Shown piece after piece: positions 1 to 7,991 of a stretch of 64,000 nucleotides of DNA. Within the stretch, counting starts at the first letter, position 1. Each line of letters opens with the position of its first letter. The position numbers and the translations under genes are program-made. This DNA comes from Flammeovirga pacifica. GTDB taxonomy: Bacteria; Bacteroidota; Bacteroidia; Cytophagales; Flammeovirgaceae. A model generated the notes under the pieces. The model was not told the origin of the DNA. It worked only from the letters and a program-made list of their open reading frames with translations, and searched no databases. The stretch is from contig NZ_JRYR02000001.1 of the NCBI RefSeq assembly GCF_000807855.2, positions 3,027,285 to 3,091,284 on the forward strand. The letters are read 5' to 3'.

Positions 1-225
1 ATGGCTACAAATACTCCTGATCAGAATCAAGTTAGAAAAGAGTTCGCTTCACTAAAATCACTTTCTGATGAACTAAAATCAGAATTCAATCATTTAGAGA
101 ATGTAGCCCTATCAGAAATTTCAATGGGAATGAGTGGCGACTATCAAATTGCTGTGGAAGAGGGAAGTACAATGGTAAGAGTGGGAAGTGCAATATTTGG
201 TGCACGAAATTATAGTACTACGTAA
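1..225 (+). CDS. YggS family PLP-dependent protein, C-terminal end (partial)
   Basis: This is the last 74 codons of a YggS/PLPBP pyridoxal-5'-phosphate-binding protein, a single-domain TIM-barrel protein that buffers cellular PLP and affects amino-acid homeostasis. The recognisable part is the family's C-terminal block: [20 protein letters not shown] followed by GSAIFG, where the Ser/Gly-rich loop binds the PLP phosphate. The family is about 220-235 residues long, so roughly two thirds of the gene lies upstream of the window. The ATG at position 1 is an internal methionine, not the start. The Bax-inhibitor gene follows 43 bases downstream on the same strand, so the two may be co-transcribed. 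The family call is firm; the exact cellular role is taken from the family. Confidence 0.88.
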   Translation: MATNTPDQNQVRKEFASLKSLSDELKSEFNHLENVALSEISMGMSGDYQIAVEEGSTMVRVGSAIFGARNYSTT

Positions 226-268
226 CCTTTAAATAATACAATCGTTTCTATTATAAACATTAAGAAAA

Positions 269-979
269 ATGAGAGAGACAAACTATCAAAATTACGGGTC
301 ACCTCGTTACTCAGATCAAGAGGTTGCAGGTGCACAAAGTTCATTTATGACCAAAGTATATGGTCGAATGAGTATTGGACTTATTATAACAGCTTTAACA
401 TCTATGTACATTGCTAACACCTATGAATATGTGCAAATGGTAGCTCAATTTAGATGGGGTTTAATCATAGCACAATTAGGTTTAGTATTTGTAATTAGTG
501 GAGCTATAAATAAAATGTCTTCAGCAACAGCTACAGTTTTATTTATTTTATATTCAGCTTTAACTGGTGCTACTTTATCAAGTATATTTTATGTATACGA
601 CATTAATGCTATTGTTAGTACATTCTTTATTACATCAGGTACTTTTATAGGTATGAGTGTTTATGGTATGACCACTAAGAAAGACCTTAGTTCATGGGGT
701 AGCCTTTTAATTATGGGGCTTTTTGGTGTTATCATCGCTTCTATCGTAAATATTTTTATTGGTAGTTCTGGGTTATACTGGATTATTTCAGTAGTTGGTG
801 TATTAATCTTTGTTGGATTAATTGCTTATGACACTCAGAAATTAAAAGAAATGAGTTACGCAATGATGGATGGAGAATCAGCTAATAAAATGGCTATTCT
901 CGGTGCATTAAGTTTGTACTTAGATTTCATCAACTTGTTCTTATACTTATTACGTTTCTTTGGTGGAGGTAGAAAATAA
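269..979 (+). CDS. Bax inhibitor-1/YccA family inner-membrane protein
   Basis: A 236-residue, very hydrophobic protein with about seven predicted membrane segments, starting near residues 35-55 and ending near 215-232. It fits the Bax-inhibitor-1 (UPF0005) family in length and pattern, including the conserved stretch VGLIAYDTQKLKEM near residue 190 and the C-terminal segment LYLDFINLFLYLLRFFGG. Bacterial members such as YccA interact with the FtsH protease, and BsYetJ is a pH-sensitive calcium leak channel. Which role applies here cannot be told from sequence. The N-terminal 30 residues are polar and cytoplasmic. The gene lies 43 bases after the YggS-type gene and is closed by a perfect inverted-repeat terminator that it shares with the convergent gene. 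Confidence 0.9.
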   Translation: MRETNYQNYGSPRYSDQEVAGAQSSFMTKVYGRMSIGLIITALTSMYIANTYEYVQMVAQFRWGLIIAQLGLVFVISGAINKMSSATATVLFILYSALTGATLSSIFYVYDINAIVSTFFITSGTFIGMSVYGMTTKKDLSSWGSLLIMGLFGVIIASIVNIFIGSSGLYWIISVVGVLIFVGLIAYDTQKLKEMSYAMMDGESANKMAILGALSLYLDFINLFLYLLRFFGGGRK

Positions 980-990
980 GTACTATTTTG

Positions 991-1039
991 ATGACAAAAA
1001 AAGGATCAACATCTCAGGTGTTGATCCTTTTTTTGTCAT
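991..1039. terminator. Bidirectional rho-independent terminator
   Basis: A perfect 21-bp inverted repeat (991-1011 against 1019-1039) with a 7-nt loop. The GGATCAACA core is flanked by seven A on one side and seven T on the other, so it works in both directions. It separates the Bax-inhibitor gene (+) from the exported protein ending at 1045 (-). Confidence 0.93.
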
Positions 1040-1044
1040 TGATT

Positions 1045-2085
1045 TTACTGTAAAATCATTTTTTTTCTAATCGAATGTGCTCCATCATTTACACATACAA
1101 TTAGAATTTTATTTTTAGGTACTTCGACTTTTTGATGTTGTTGAATTGTATTATTCACTATGAGCTTTCCTTGTTCGCTGTAAACAGCTAATACTACATT
1201 TTGATAATCGCCACTCACATAAATTTCACCATGACTAGATTGGATTTCTATATCTTGAGGTAGATTTGTAGCAATAGGTGTAAATACTTGGAAATCATTA
1301 TTAAAATCTACCTGTTTAAGTCTGTAGAATTTATGCATTCTATTTTCATTCAAGATTAATTTATAATCATTTTTCACCTTGGAATTTCCTACACCCTTAA
1401 CAGTCTTGTATTCATACCAATTAATTTTATCATCAGAGTATTCAACAGTAAAGTGATCATTATTAATTTCTGTAGCTGTCTCCCACTTTAACTGATTCTT
1501 TTTTTTATCATACTTTACATAAATCATCTTTACAGGCAAAGGTTCACTTGTAAATGATACTGCTTTTAACTCTCCATTATACACTAGTGCAGGAGTAAAC
1601 TTAATTTTTTGTTTATCATAATTCTTTGGAAAAGAATAAGCAAAAGGTGAATTTTTCTTTTGATTTTGAACATTAAAATTAAATTCTATTCGACCGTTGT
1701 CAGGACTTATGATTGTTTGTGATACGGCTAACGAATCCGAAACACCATTAATATTAATTTTTTTAGCTGATAAATATAATTTCCCATCAATTCCTATAAA
1801 ATTGTTACTACCGGCAAAATTTTGTCCTGTCAAACGTGCTCTACCGTGTATGACTAAATGCAAATTATGATTATTGATATCTCCTAGTTCAGCCACCGTG
1901 TTATTTTTCATGTATATATCGACACGACCTGTGGCTCCATCTAATTTTAATTTTACATTTTTAGAAAATGTATAACTACCTGTTTTGATATTTACAAAAT
2001 CAAAATTATTACCAGCGAAAATTAAATTAGATAATAGAAGAAGTATTATTTGAAGTAAGTTCGAGATAGATTTATTGAAATTCAT
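1045..2085 (-). CDS. Exported protein with GIN/DUF2807-like head and C-terminal sorting-like domain
   Basis: A 346-residue protein of unknown function. Residues 1-24 form a signal peptide ending in NLIFAG. Residues about 30-125 are a repetitive beta-rich stretch (VKLKLDGATGRVDIYM, LHLVIHGRARLTGQ, IGIDGKLYLSAKKININGVS) reminiscent of GIN/DUF2807 adhesin-head or polymer-binding beta-helices. Residues about 185-275 carry the pattern KLKWETATEINNDHF ... FYRLKQVDF, found in many large secreted proteins of gliding Bacteroidota. The last 70 residues (AVYSEQGKLIV to IRKKMILQ) resemble a type IX secretion sorting domain of type A. Secretion to the cell surface is therefore likely but inferred. It sits alone between a shared terminator and a small lipoprotein gene. 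Confidence 0.7.
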   Translation of the reverse strand: MNFNKSISNLLQIILLLLSNLIFAGNNFDFVNIKTGSYTFSKNVKLKLDGATGRVDIYMKNNTVAELGDINNHNLHLVIHGRARLTGQNFAGSNNFIGIDGKLYLSAKKININGVSDSLAVSQTIISPDNGRIEFNFNVQNQKKNSPFAYSFPKNYDKQKIKFTPALVYNGELKAVSFTSEPLPVKMIYVKYDKKKNQLKWETATEINNDHFTVEYSDDKINWYEYKTVKGVGNSKVKNDYKLILNENRMHKFYRLKQVDFNNDFQVFTPIATNLPQDIEIQSSHGEIYVSGDYQNVVLAVYSEQGKLIVNNTIQQHQKVEVPKNKILIVCVNDGAHSIRKKMILQ

Positions 2086-2170
2086 TTTTAGTACATTTAT
2101 TTTGATTGAATATCAATTATATACGTAATAAATGAATGATCGATCACTTAATGGTGTTAACCATATCAAA

Positions 2171-2617
2171 CTACATCTGTGCATGTAAACTTTTAATATT
2201 TGGATGAAGAGCAGGTTCAAAAACAGCTTTCAGTTGTCTATCTTCTGTAATGTATAAATGCATATTATTCAAGCTTGTTGTCCCTGGCTCCACTTCAAAC
2301 TCATAAACAGAAGATTCTTTACCAATATCACCCACTTTTTGTTCTTGTAAATTCCATGAGAAATCTACTATTTCAGTATTCATTACTAAACGAACTGATA
2401 CCAAACTGTCTCCTTGTCTAATCAAAGAAATATAATTATCTGTATCATCTGATATTGGTGTAAGCTCTCTATCTCCATCAAGTTGAAATTGATCTATTAC
2501 ATACTGACCTTGAACATTAGAAGCTATATCTGTAGATAAATTATTTTCAATGTTATCAGAACATCCAATAATAAAAAAGCTTAATGCAATAGACGTTATT
2601 AAAAAGTAGGGTTTCAT
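2171..2617 (-). CDS. Small lipoprotein of unknown function
   Basis: A 148-residue protein whose first 19 residues are a lipoprotein signal with lipobox FIIGC, giving a lipid-anchored Cys19. The mature part is acidic and shows no family I recognise. The pattern, with a QGQYVIDQFQLDGDRELTP stretch followed by alternating beta segments, suggests a small lipocalin-like beta-barrel, as is common among hypothetical Bacteroidota lipoproteins; that is only an impression. It is on the same strand as the exported protein at 1045-2085, 85 bases upstream of it, and may be co-transcribed. It is divergent from pxpABC. Confidence 0.7.
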   Translation of the reverse strand: MKPYFLITSIALSFFIIGCSDNIENNLSTDIASNVQGQYVIDQFQLDGDRELTPISDDTDNYISLIRQGDSLVSVRLVMNTEIVDFSWNLQEQKVGDIGKESSVYEFEVEPGTTSLNNMHLYITEDRQLKAVFEPALHPNIKSLHAQM

Positions 2618-2972
2618 GTAGATTACTTCGTTGGTGTACTATCAATACAATTTTTGAAATAAATTAATTCTTTGATATAAAAATTCAGCTTTTGTATTAA
2701 TGTAAGAATTAGATAAAAATACAAAGCGAACACATCTATTAAAGATCAAATTATAGAAATATACATTCATTTATTTCCTTTTTATGATGTACTTTTCAAT
2801 AGTATTAAAGAATAAAAAGCAAGATAAATGAGTATACCAACACTATTTATACATGGATTATCTATGAAGATAGATCGTGTATGAAAAGAATAATAATCTA
2901 GTTTCTATATCCCTTTAGATCAATTGAAGTGGTTTTTTATTTACTTTGCACCTATCAGCAACTATTACTCTA
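2618..2972. promoter_or_regulatory. Divergent intergenic region before pxpABC
   Basis: About 350 AT-rich bases between the small lipoprotein gene (-) and pxpA (+). The only recognisable signal is a Bacteroidota -7-like box TTACTTTGC at 2941-2949, one base short of TAnnTTTG, with no convincing -33 partner. If it is real, transcription would start near 2955, which favours the TTG at 2973 as the pxpA start. Nothing else was seen. Confidence 0.35.
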
Positions 2973-3716
2973 TTGAAAAAAATCGATCTTAATGCAGATT
3001 TAGGAGAAGGATTTCCTTTTGATGAACAACTTCTTCAATACGTTTCTTCTTGCAATATTGCCTGTGGCGGCCATACAGGCGATGATCATAGTATGAAAAC
3101 TACTTTGCTTTTGGCTAAAAAAAATGGTGTAAATATTGGTGCCCATCCTAGCTATCCTGATCGAGATAACTTTGGTCGAAAGGCAGTGGATATCAATGAA
3201 AGCGACTTACTTACTTCTCTTCTCAACCAAACCAATCATTTAATTAATTTAGCCAAAGAAGTGGAGGCAAATGTCAGCTATATTAAACCACATGGTGCTC
3301 TATATAACAAAGCAATGCAAGATAAACCTGCAGCTCAAATCATTCTTCGACTAATAGCACACTACAATGGTCAATTGGGTCTGATGGGAATGCCTAATAG
3401 CTTATTAGAAACAATGTGTAAGGATAAAGGTGTTACTTTTATCCGAGAAGGTTTTGCTGATAGACGATATACTAAAGAAGGTCTTTTAATACCTAGATCA
3501 AAAAATAATGCTGTTATTCATGATCAGAACGATGTTTGGCAACAAGTACATCAAATGGTGAATCATCAAAAAGTAGCTGATGAAAATGACGATTTAATCT
3601 CTATGGAGTTAGATAGTATTTGTTTTCATGGAGACACTCCAGAAGCATTACAGCAACTTCAATTGGTTTATCAAAAACTTTCCGAACAACACGTTTCTAT
3701 TAAAGCATTTGATTAA
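2973..3716 (+). CDS. pxpA: 5-oxoprolinase subunit A (LamB/YcsF family)
   Basis: PxpA acts with PxpB and PxpC in ATP-dependent opening of 5-oxoproline (pyroglutamate) to glutamate, a damage-control step for spontaneously cyclised glutamine and glutamate. The 247-residue protein shows the LamB/YcsF hallmarks: IDLNADLGEGF at the N-terminus, CNIACGGHTGDD, GAHPSYPDRDNFGR and IKPHGALYN. The start is not ATG. A TTG at 2973 gives MKKIDLNADLGEG, the usual family N-terminus; a TTG at 2946 would add nine residues but overlaps a promoter-like box. It heads the operon pxpA-pxpB-pxpC, with 60 bases to pxpB. No transporter or KipR-type regulator is adjacent. Confidence 0.92.
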   Translation: MKKIDLNADLGEGFPFDEQLLQYVSSCNIACGGHTGDDHSMKTTLLLAKKNGVNIGAHPSYPDRDNFGRKAVDINESDLLTSLLNQTNHLINLAKEVEANVSYIKPHGALYNKAMQDKPAAQIILRLIAHYNGQLGLMGMPNSLLETMCKDKGVTFIREGFADRRYTKEGLLIPRSKNNAVIHDQNDVWQQVHQMVNHQKVADENDDLISMELDSICFHGDTPEALQQLQLVYQKLSEQHVSIKAFD

Positions 3717-3776
3717 AATCAATTTGACTTGATTGTATTTGATATTAGATACTTCATTTAGTTAATTTTGAATCTT

Positions 3777-4448
3777 ATGGAAATTAAAAAATTTGGAGAA
3801 ACAGCACTCATCATTCAATTTGAAAATGTCATTTCAGTTGATGTTCATCAAAAAGTAAAATCTTATTATTACTATTTATCGAATATCTCAATTCACGGAA
3901 TACTTTCTGTAATTCCAGCATATACTTCTATCACAATTCAATTTGATGATACAATTATTGACTATTCTGAGTTAAAATTCATTGTATCAGACATCAATAT
4001 TCAACATCCGAATAATCTACCAATACAGAGAATTGTAGAAATACCTGTTTGTTATGATGCCTCCTTAGGATTAGACCTTGCAGATGTAGAAAATCAATTA
4101 AAGCTTTCTGTAGATGAGATAATCAAACTTCATTCATCTAATTTATATACAGTGCATATGATTGGCTTCTCTCCGGGTTTTATGTATTTAGGTGGACTAT
4201 CCCCTCAATTATATATTCCTAGAAAATCTACTCCACGATTAAAAATTCCGGCTGGAGCCGTTGGTTTAGCCGATCAACAAACGGGAATTTACCCACAGGC
4301 AACTCCGGGTGGTTGGCAAATTATTGGACAAACTCCTATCTCGATGTTCGACGTTAATCAACCTCCAAAAGTAAAAATGGGTGATAAAGTAAAATTTGAA
4401 CCGATAGACTTATCCACATATCAACAATTAAATCAGAATAACCTATGA
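3777..4448 (+). CDS. pxpB: 5-oxoprolinase subunit B (KipI/allophanate hydrolase subunit 1 family)
   Basis: A 223-residue protein of the KipI/AHS1 family, partner of PxpC in the 5-oxoprolinase complex. Diagnostic segments are the N-terminal KKFGETALIIQFE and the C-terminal cyclophilin-like part with HMIGFSPGFMYLGGL, IPRKSTPRLKIPAGAVGLA and QTGIYPQATPGGWQIIG. The ATG at 3777 is chosen over a TTG three codons upstream because it gives the normal N-terminus MEIKKFGE. Bacillus KipI inhibits the sporulation kinase KinA, but with pxpA and pxpC adjacent the oxoprolinase role is far more likely. The stop codon overlaps the pxpC start by 4 bases (ATGA), suggesting translational coupling. Confidence 0.93.
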   Translation: MEIKKFGETALIIQFENVISVDVHQKVKSYYYYLSNISIHGILSVIPAYTSITIQFDDTIIDYSELKFIVSDINIQHPNNLPIQRIVEIPVCYDASLGLDLADVENQLKLSVDEIIKLHSSNLYTVHMIGFSPGFMYLGGLSPQLYIPRKSTPRLKIPAGAVGLADQQTGIYPQATPGGWQIIGQTPISMFDVNQPPKVKMGDKVKFEPIDLSTYQQLNQNNL

Positions 4449-5308
4449 GTTTTGAAATAGTTGATGGCGGTTTTATCTCTACGGTCCAAGATAAAGGACG
4501 ATGGGGAGTACAAGATCAAGGTATACCCGTAAGCGGATGTATGGATGTTGCTTCTGCGAATATGGCCAATGCTATACTTGGAAATGACCCTAGCTATCCC
4601 CTTTTAGAAATGTGTATGAAAGGAGTTACATTGATTGCTCATATTTCTTTTTCTGCTGCTTTTTATGGTGCTGATATGGAGATAAAAGTGAATAACGAAC
4701 TCACTTCTCAAGGTAAAACTATTGCCTTAAACCCTGGAGATCAATTAAAAATTGGTTTCGCAAAAAAGGGCGTGTATGGCTATCTCGCTTTTAAAGGGGT
4801 ACTTGATATTCCTAAGGTCTACAATAGTTCGTCTACTTATCTTCCTGCAAAATTTGGAGGTTATTTGGGAAGAAAACTACAAAAAGGGGATCGTATCACT
4901 TTACTTTGTCCCGAGCAGATTCCCACTAGACATAGTGTAATTAAAGCCCGAAATATATCATCAGAAAACCTTTTGGAATGTTTTGTTGGGCCTGAATGGA
5001 ATTTGCTGACCGATCAACAAAAACAAAAAGTTATCAACAGTGAATTCACAATATCAAAAGATATCAACAGAATAGGTTATCGATTAGAAAGTGAGAAAAT
5101 AGAATTGGGAAATCAGAAAGAAATTATCTCCTCAGGAATGGTCAAAGGCACCGTGCAGTTAACAAGCGGTGGCGATTTAATTATTATGATGGCCGATGCA
5201 CCTACCACTGGTGGTTATCTAAGAATATTGAACCTTAACAGCAAAACCTGCGATAGTTTAGCACAGATGAATACTGGTGGAAAAGTAAGATTCAATATCA
5301 TAAATTAA
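4445..5308 (+). CDS. pxpC: 5-oxoprolinase subunit C (KipA/allophanate hydrolase subunit 2 family)
   Basis: A 287-residue protein of the AHS2/biotin-dependent carboxyltransferase family, the third subunit of the ATP-dependent 5-oxoprolinase. It shows the family's opening VDGGFISTVQDKGRWGVQDQ, the following GIPVSGCMD and ANAILGND, the central GYLAFKGV, and the C-terminal SGGDLIIMMADAPTTGGY. Its start overlaps the end of pxpB in an ATGA, so the pair is probably translated together to give matching amounts. The operon ends here. Downstream, a hairpin mainly built for the opposite strand (5382-5415) lies before the convergent glycosidase gene. Confidence 0.93.
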   Translation: MSFEIVDGGFISTVQDKGRWGVQDQGIPVSGCMDVASANMANAILGNDPSYPLLEMCMKGVTLIAHISFSAAFYGADMEIKVNNELTSQGKTIALNPGDQLKIGFAKKGVYGYLAFKGVLDIPKVYNSSSTYLPAKFGGYLGRKLQKGDRITLLCPEQIPTRHSVIKARNISSENLLECFVGPEWNLLTDQQKQKVINSEFTISKDINRIGYRLESEKIELGNQKEIISSGMVKGTVQLTSGGDLIIMMADAPTTGGYLRILNLNSKTCDSLAQMNTGGKVRFNIIN

Positions 5309-5381
5309 ACTATTGTATAACTCCACGAGCGATAGCTTAATATCTTACGTTTTTCATTCTTCACTTTTCATTTTTAAATTA

Positions 5382-5415
5382 AAAAAAGCCTAGCCTTCCA
5401 AAGAAAGCTAGACCT
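5382..5415 (-). terminator. Terminator of the galactan locus (copy 1 of a repeated element)
   Basis: Read on the minus strand, an 11-bp stem (GTCTAGCTTTC / GAAGGCTAGGC with two G-U pairs, loop TTTG) is flanked by AAG and a run of seven T. It lies just after the stop of the glycosidase at 5421. A near-identical copy with stem-preserving changes lies at 21764-21799 after pruA. Confidence 0.85.
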
Positions 5416-5420
5416 TATTT

Positions 5421-7991
5421 CTAATTCACTTGAGACGACATCACCAGCTTATTCGTCAATTGAATAGATTCTATTTCAATTTGACAATGACTTTCAAGTG
5501 TTTTTATTTGAAGTGTTTCAATTTTACTCCAATCAATCTCTTCTTGGATTTCGGATGGTTCTAAATAATAAGGTAAAAACGATGGATAACCTCTCGGTAA
5601 TATTATTACTTTAGTCGGTTTGAGATCTTTGATATCAATCAAATAATCTTCAGTTTCATGATCAATAGCTAAGGTTTTACCATAAGCCTTGCCATCAACA
5701 TCAACGAAAGATAGCTCCATTTTTTGAGGTACTTCATTTAAAGATCTTGCTTTTATTCTGATTTTTTGATCTTTATTTAATACCAAAGTTGATGGTAATT
5801 TGTCACCTATAAAATGTCGAATTCCATAAGTAGGCTCATTCATTGCCTCATCTATGGGTACTTCTGCTAAATTAATTTGAAGAACATCTCTTGAAGTAAA
5901 GATACTTGGAGATAGTTTTACTCCTTTGTTCCAAGTTTTATTCAAGGAGACAAAGTCACTTTTAGGATCAAATAATACGATAGGCGTATTTTCTTTTACA
6001 ATACGAGTAGAATATTTTTCTGATGATGTAAAGTCCCAATCACTTGGTTGGCCCTTCACTCCTTCAGGATATGTTATCATACCCTGAGAGGTATTTGCTA
6101 TAATTGTATAGTTTAAATACCCTACATTCAATTGATCTGCTTTGATTTTCCCTTTATAGGTATAGGCATTTACATGATGAAGTTGACATTTTATAACTTT
6201 TCCATCATTATAACCTATTAATTGAAGCTCTTGAGGAAGCTGCTCATCTGTAAATTGTGCTGTAACATCTACATCTTGATGTTCACTTATTTGATGAATC
6301 GCCTTATGAATAACTAAAGGTTTTTCAATTGATTGATTTGGAGCTTTAAATTCACCTATAGTAATATTATGATATTTACTAGCTGATGTCCAATGATGAT
6401 CTATACCATTTTTAGTTAAAATATAGGCACCAGGCTGAATATCAAAAGATCCCGTACTTGTTTGACCTAACAGTCGGTTATCTTTATTTACACCTTTTAT
6501 CGAAAAATCATTTCCTAGTTGAGGAAGGTTGATTTTCATTTTCCATGTATTCCAAAGGATATCTGCCAATTGTTTGTTTAAACTGTTCTTTCCTAAAGGG
6601 TTTTTGGTAATCACAACATCAGGCATTACCTCTAAACGCCAAACTCCATCTTCTAATTGATCTAGAAAATATGCACCCGTTCCTTCATAATTTACTAAAG
6701 TGGAAGTACCAACACCTGCTATTTCTTTAAGTTTTGTTACTTCCTTTGGTTGGGATTGATGGGAGTTCGTGTAAAAGTACTTTGACTCATTATCAAAAAT
6801 GACTACATCATTTTCATAATTTATTGAGGTACTTTTAAAAGTGGTATTATCTGGGAATCTACCATAATCTGCATATAAAGGTACTTCGTGGAATATTTCA
6901 CTAGAAATTTTTAAACTTATGGCCTTGTTTGGAGTATAGGCCAAATTCATATAATGTGTATTGTATTCTGTGTTCTTATCAGCTAAAAAAGTTGGATCGT
7001 ATGCAAATTGAGTGGCCCATTGAATCCCTGCCTTTCTAAAACTTCTAGACATTGCAGGATACATATAAGACTTCATTATATCGGCACAATCAAACTCATA
7101 GACTACTTTAGCCTTTTTTTGAAATATTTTATGATCAGAAAACGGAATTTTATAATCATCAACATTCACTAAAAAATTGCCTTTTAACTCCTCTCCTGAC
7201 ACTAAATTGGTTGGATACCATTGAAAAGTTCCTCCATCAATTCCTGCCTTGTAATAAGCATCTACTAATTGAATACTATGAGATACATTATAGAAGATAG
7301 GTTTTTGACAACCTGTTGATTTCATAGATTTCAACATCTTTTTTATGTATGCTGTTACCTGTTTAGGAGTTCCTGAATGGTGCGGTTCATTACTTATCTC
7401 AAAAGCAATAATATTGGGCTCGTCCTTATATGCTATCCCCGTGTACTTATTCTTATGATTAAGAAATTGATATAAATAATTTACTTGTGCTTGAATAGCA
7501 TCTGGATTAGTCAAACAATTACTTTTGCCATATTTATGGGAGAACCCTGGTGAATAGGTATCTTTTTCAGGCCAACCGTTACCCCAAAATGCAATTGGAG
7601 TAATCAAACATTTAACCCCTCTTTTTTTCAATTCGGCAATCATGTAGTCGAATAAATCTAAGTGTTCATTGATCAATAAATTACCTAAAGAATCCGAAAT
7701 TTCAGTATCCCATACATGAACTCTATACCCGTCAAACCCTAATCTAGCAAAATGATAGATATCCTCATCAATTGCGTCCTTAAGATCAATGTTCATCTTT
7801 TTTGCACTTCTATAAGCATGAGCAAATGGTCCAGTATAATTTACCCCAAAGCCTTTAATTTCTTCTTTATTTGGCCATCTCATTACCCCTTCCTTATCAA
7901 CATATACATCTTGGTTTTTCTGTGCAAAAAGTGATGTTATTATTAAAAAAAAGATAAAGAAAGTAGATATTTTTTTCTTATTCATATTCAT
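5421..7991 (-). CDS. Exported clan-A glycoside hydrolase, probable GH147-like beta-1,4-galactan-active enzyme
   Basis: An 856-residue protein with a cleavable signal peptide (residues 1-23, ending SLFAQ). Residues about 30-370 look like a (beta/alpha)8 clan GH-A barrel. IIAFEISNEPHH places the likely acid/base at Glu202 after Asn201, and VVYEFDCAD supplies a candidate nucleophile at Glu299. The remaining ~480 residues appear to be beta-sandwich accessory domains. It is the last gene of the locus and its start overlaps the GH53 stop (ATGAATATGAATAA). In Bacteroides galactan loci the corresponding enzyme is GH147, an exo-acting beta-galactosidase; that assignment is inferred from context, size and the NEP motif. 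GH5 or another clan-A family is the alternative. A periplasmic location is most likely. The second Met (7985) is an equally possible start. Confidence 0.78.
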   Translation of the reverse strand: MNMNKKKISTFFIFFLIITSLFAQKNQDVYVDKEGVMRWPNKEEIKGFGVNYTGPFAHAYRSAKKMNIDLKDAIDEDIYHFARLGFDGYRVHVWDTEISDSLGNLLINEHLDLFDYMIAELKKRGVKCLITPIAFWGNGWPEKDTYSPGFSHKYGKSNCLTNPDAIQAQVNYLYQFLNHKNKYTGIAYKDEPNIIAFEISNEPHHSGTPKQVTAYIKKMLKSMKSTGCQKPIFYNVSHSIQLVDAYYKAGIDGGTFQWYPTNLVSGEELKGNFLVNVDDYKIPFSDHKIFQKKAKVVYEFDCADIMKSYMYPAMSRSFRKAGIQWATQFAYDPTFLADKNTEYNTHYMNLAYTPNKAISLKISSEIFHEVPLYADYGRFPDNTTFKSTSINYENDVVIFDNESKYFYTNSHQSQPKEVTKLKEIAGVGTSTLVNYEGTGAYFLDQLEDGVWRLEVMPDVVITKNPLGKNSLNKQLADILWNTWKMKINLPQLGNDFSIKGVNKDNRLLGQTSTGSFDIQPGAYILTKNGIDHHWTSASKYHNITIGEFKAPNQSIEKPLVIHKAIHQISEHQDVDVTAQFTDEQLPQELQLIGYNDGKVIKCQLHHVNAYTYKGKIKADQLNVGYLNYTIIANTSQGMITYPEGVKGQPSDWDFTSSEKYSTRIVKENTPIVLFDPKSDFVSLNKTWNKGVKLSPSIFTSRDVLQINLAEVPIDEAMNEPTYGIRHFIGDKLPSTLVLNKDQKIRIKARSLNEVPQKMELSFVDVDGKAYGKTLAIDHETEDYLIDIKDLKPTKVIILPRGYPSFLPYYLEPSEIQEEIDWSKIETLQIKTLESHCQIEIESIQLTNKLVMSSQVN

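Noticed and set aside
3777-5308. KipI-KipA sporulation-kinase inhibitor pair
   Set aside because: The adjacent LamB/YcsF gene makes the trio a 5-oxoprolinase; Bacteroidota do not sporulate.
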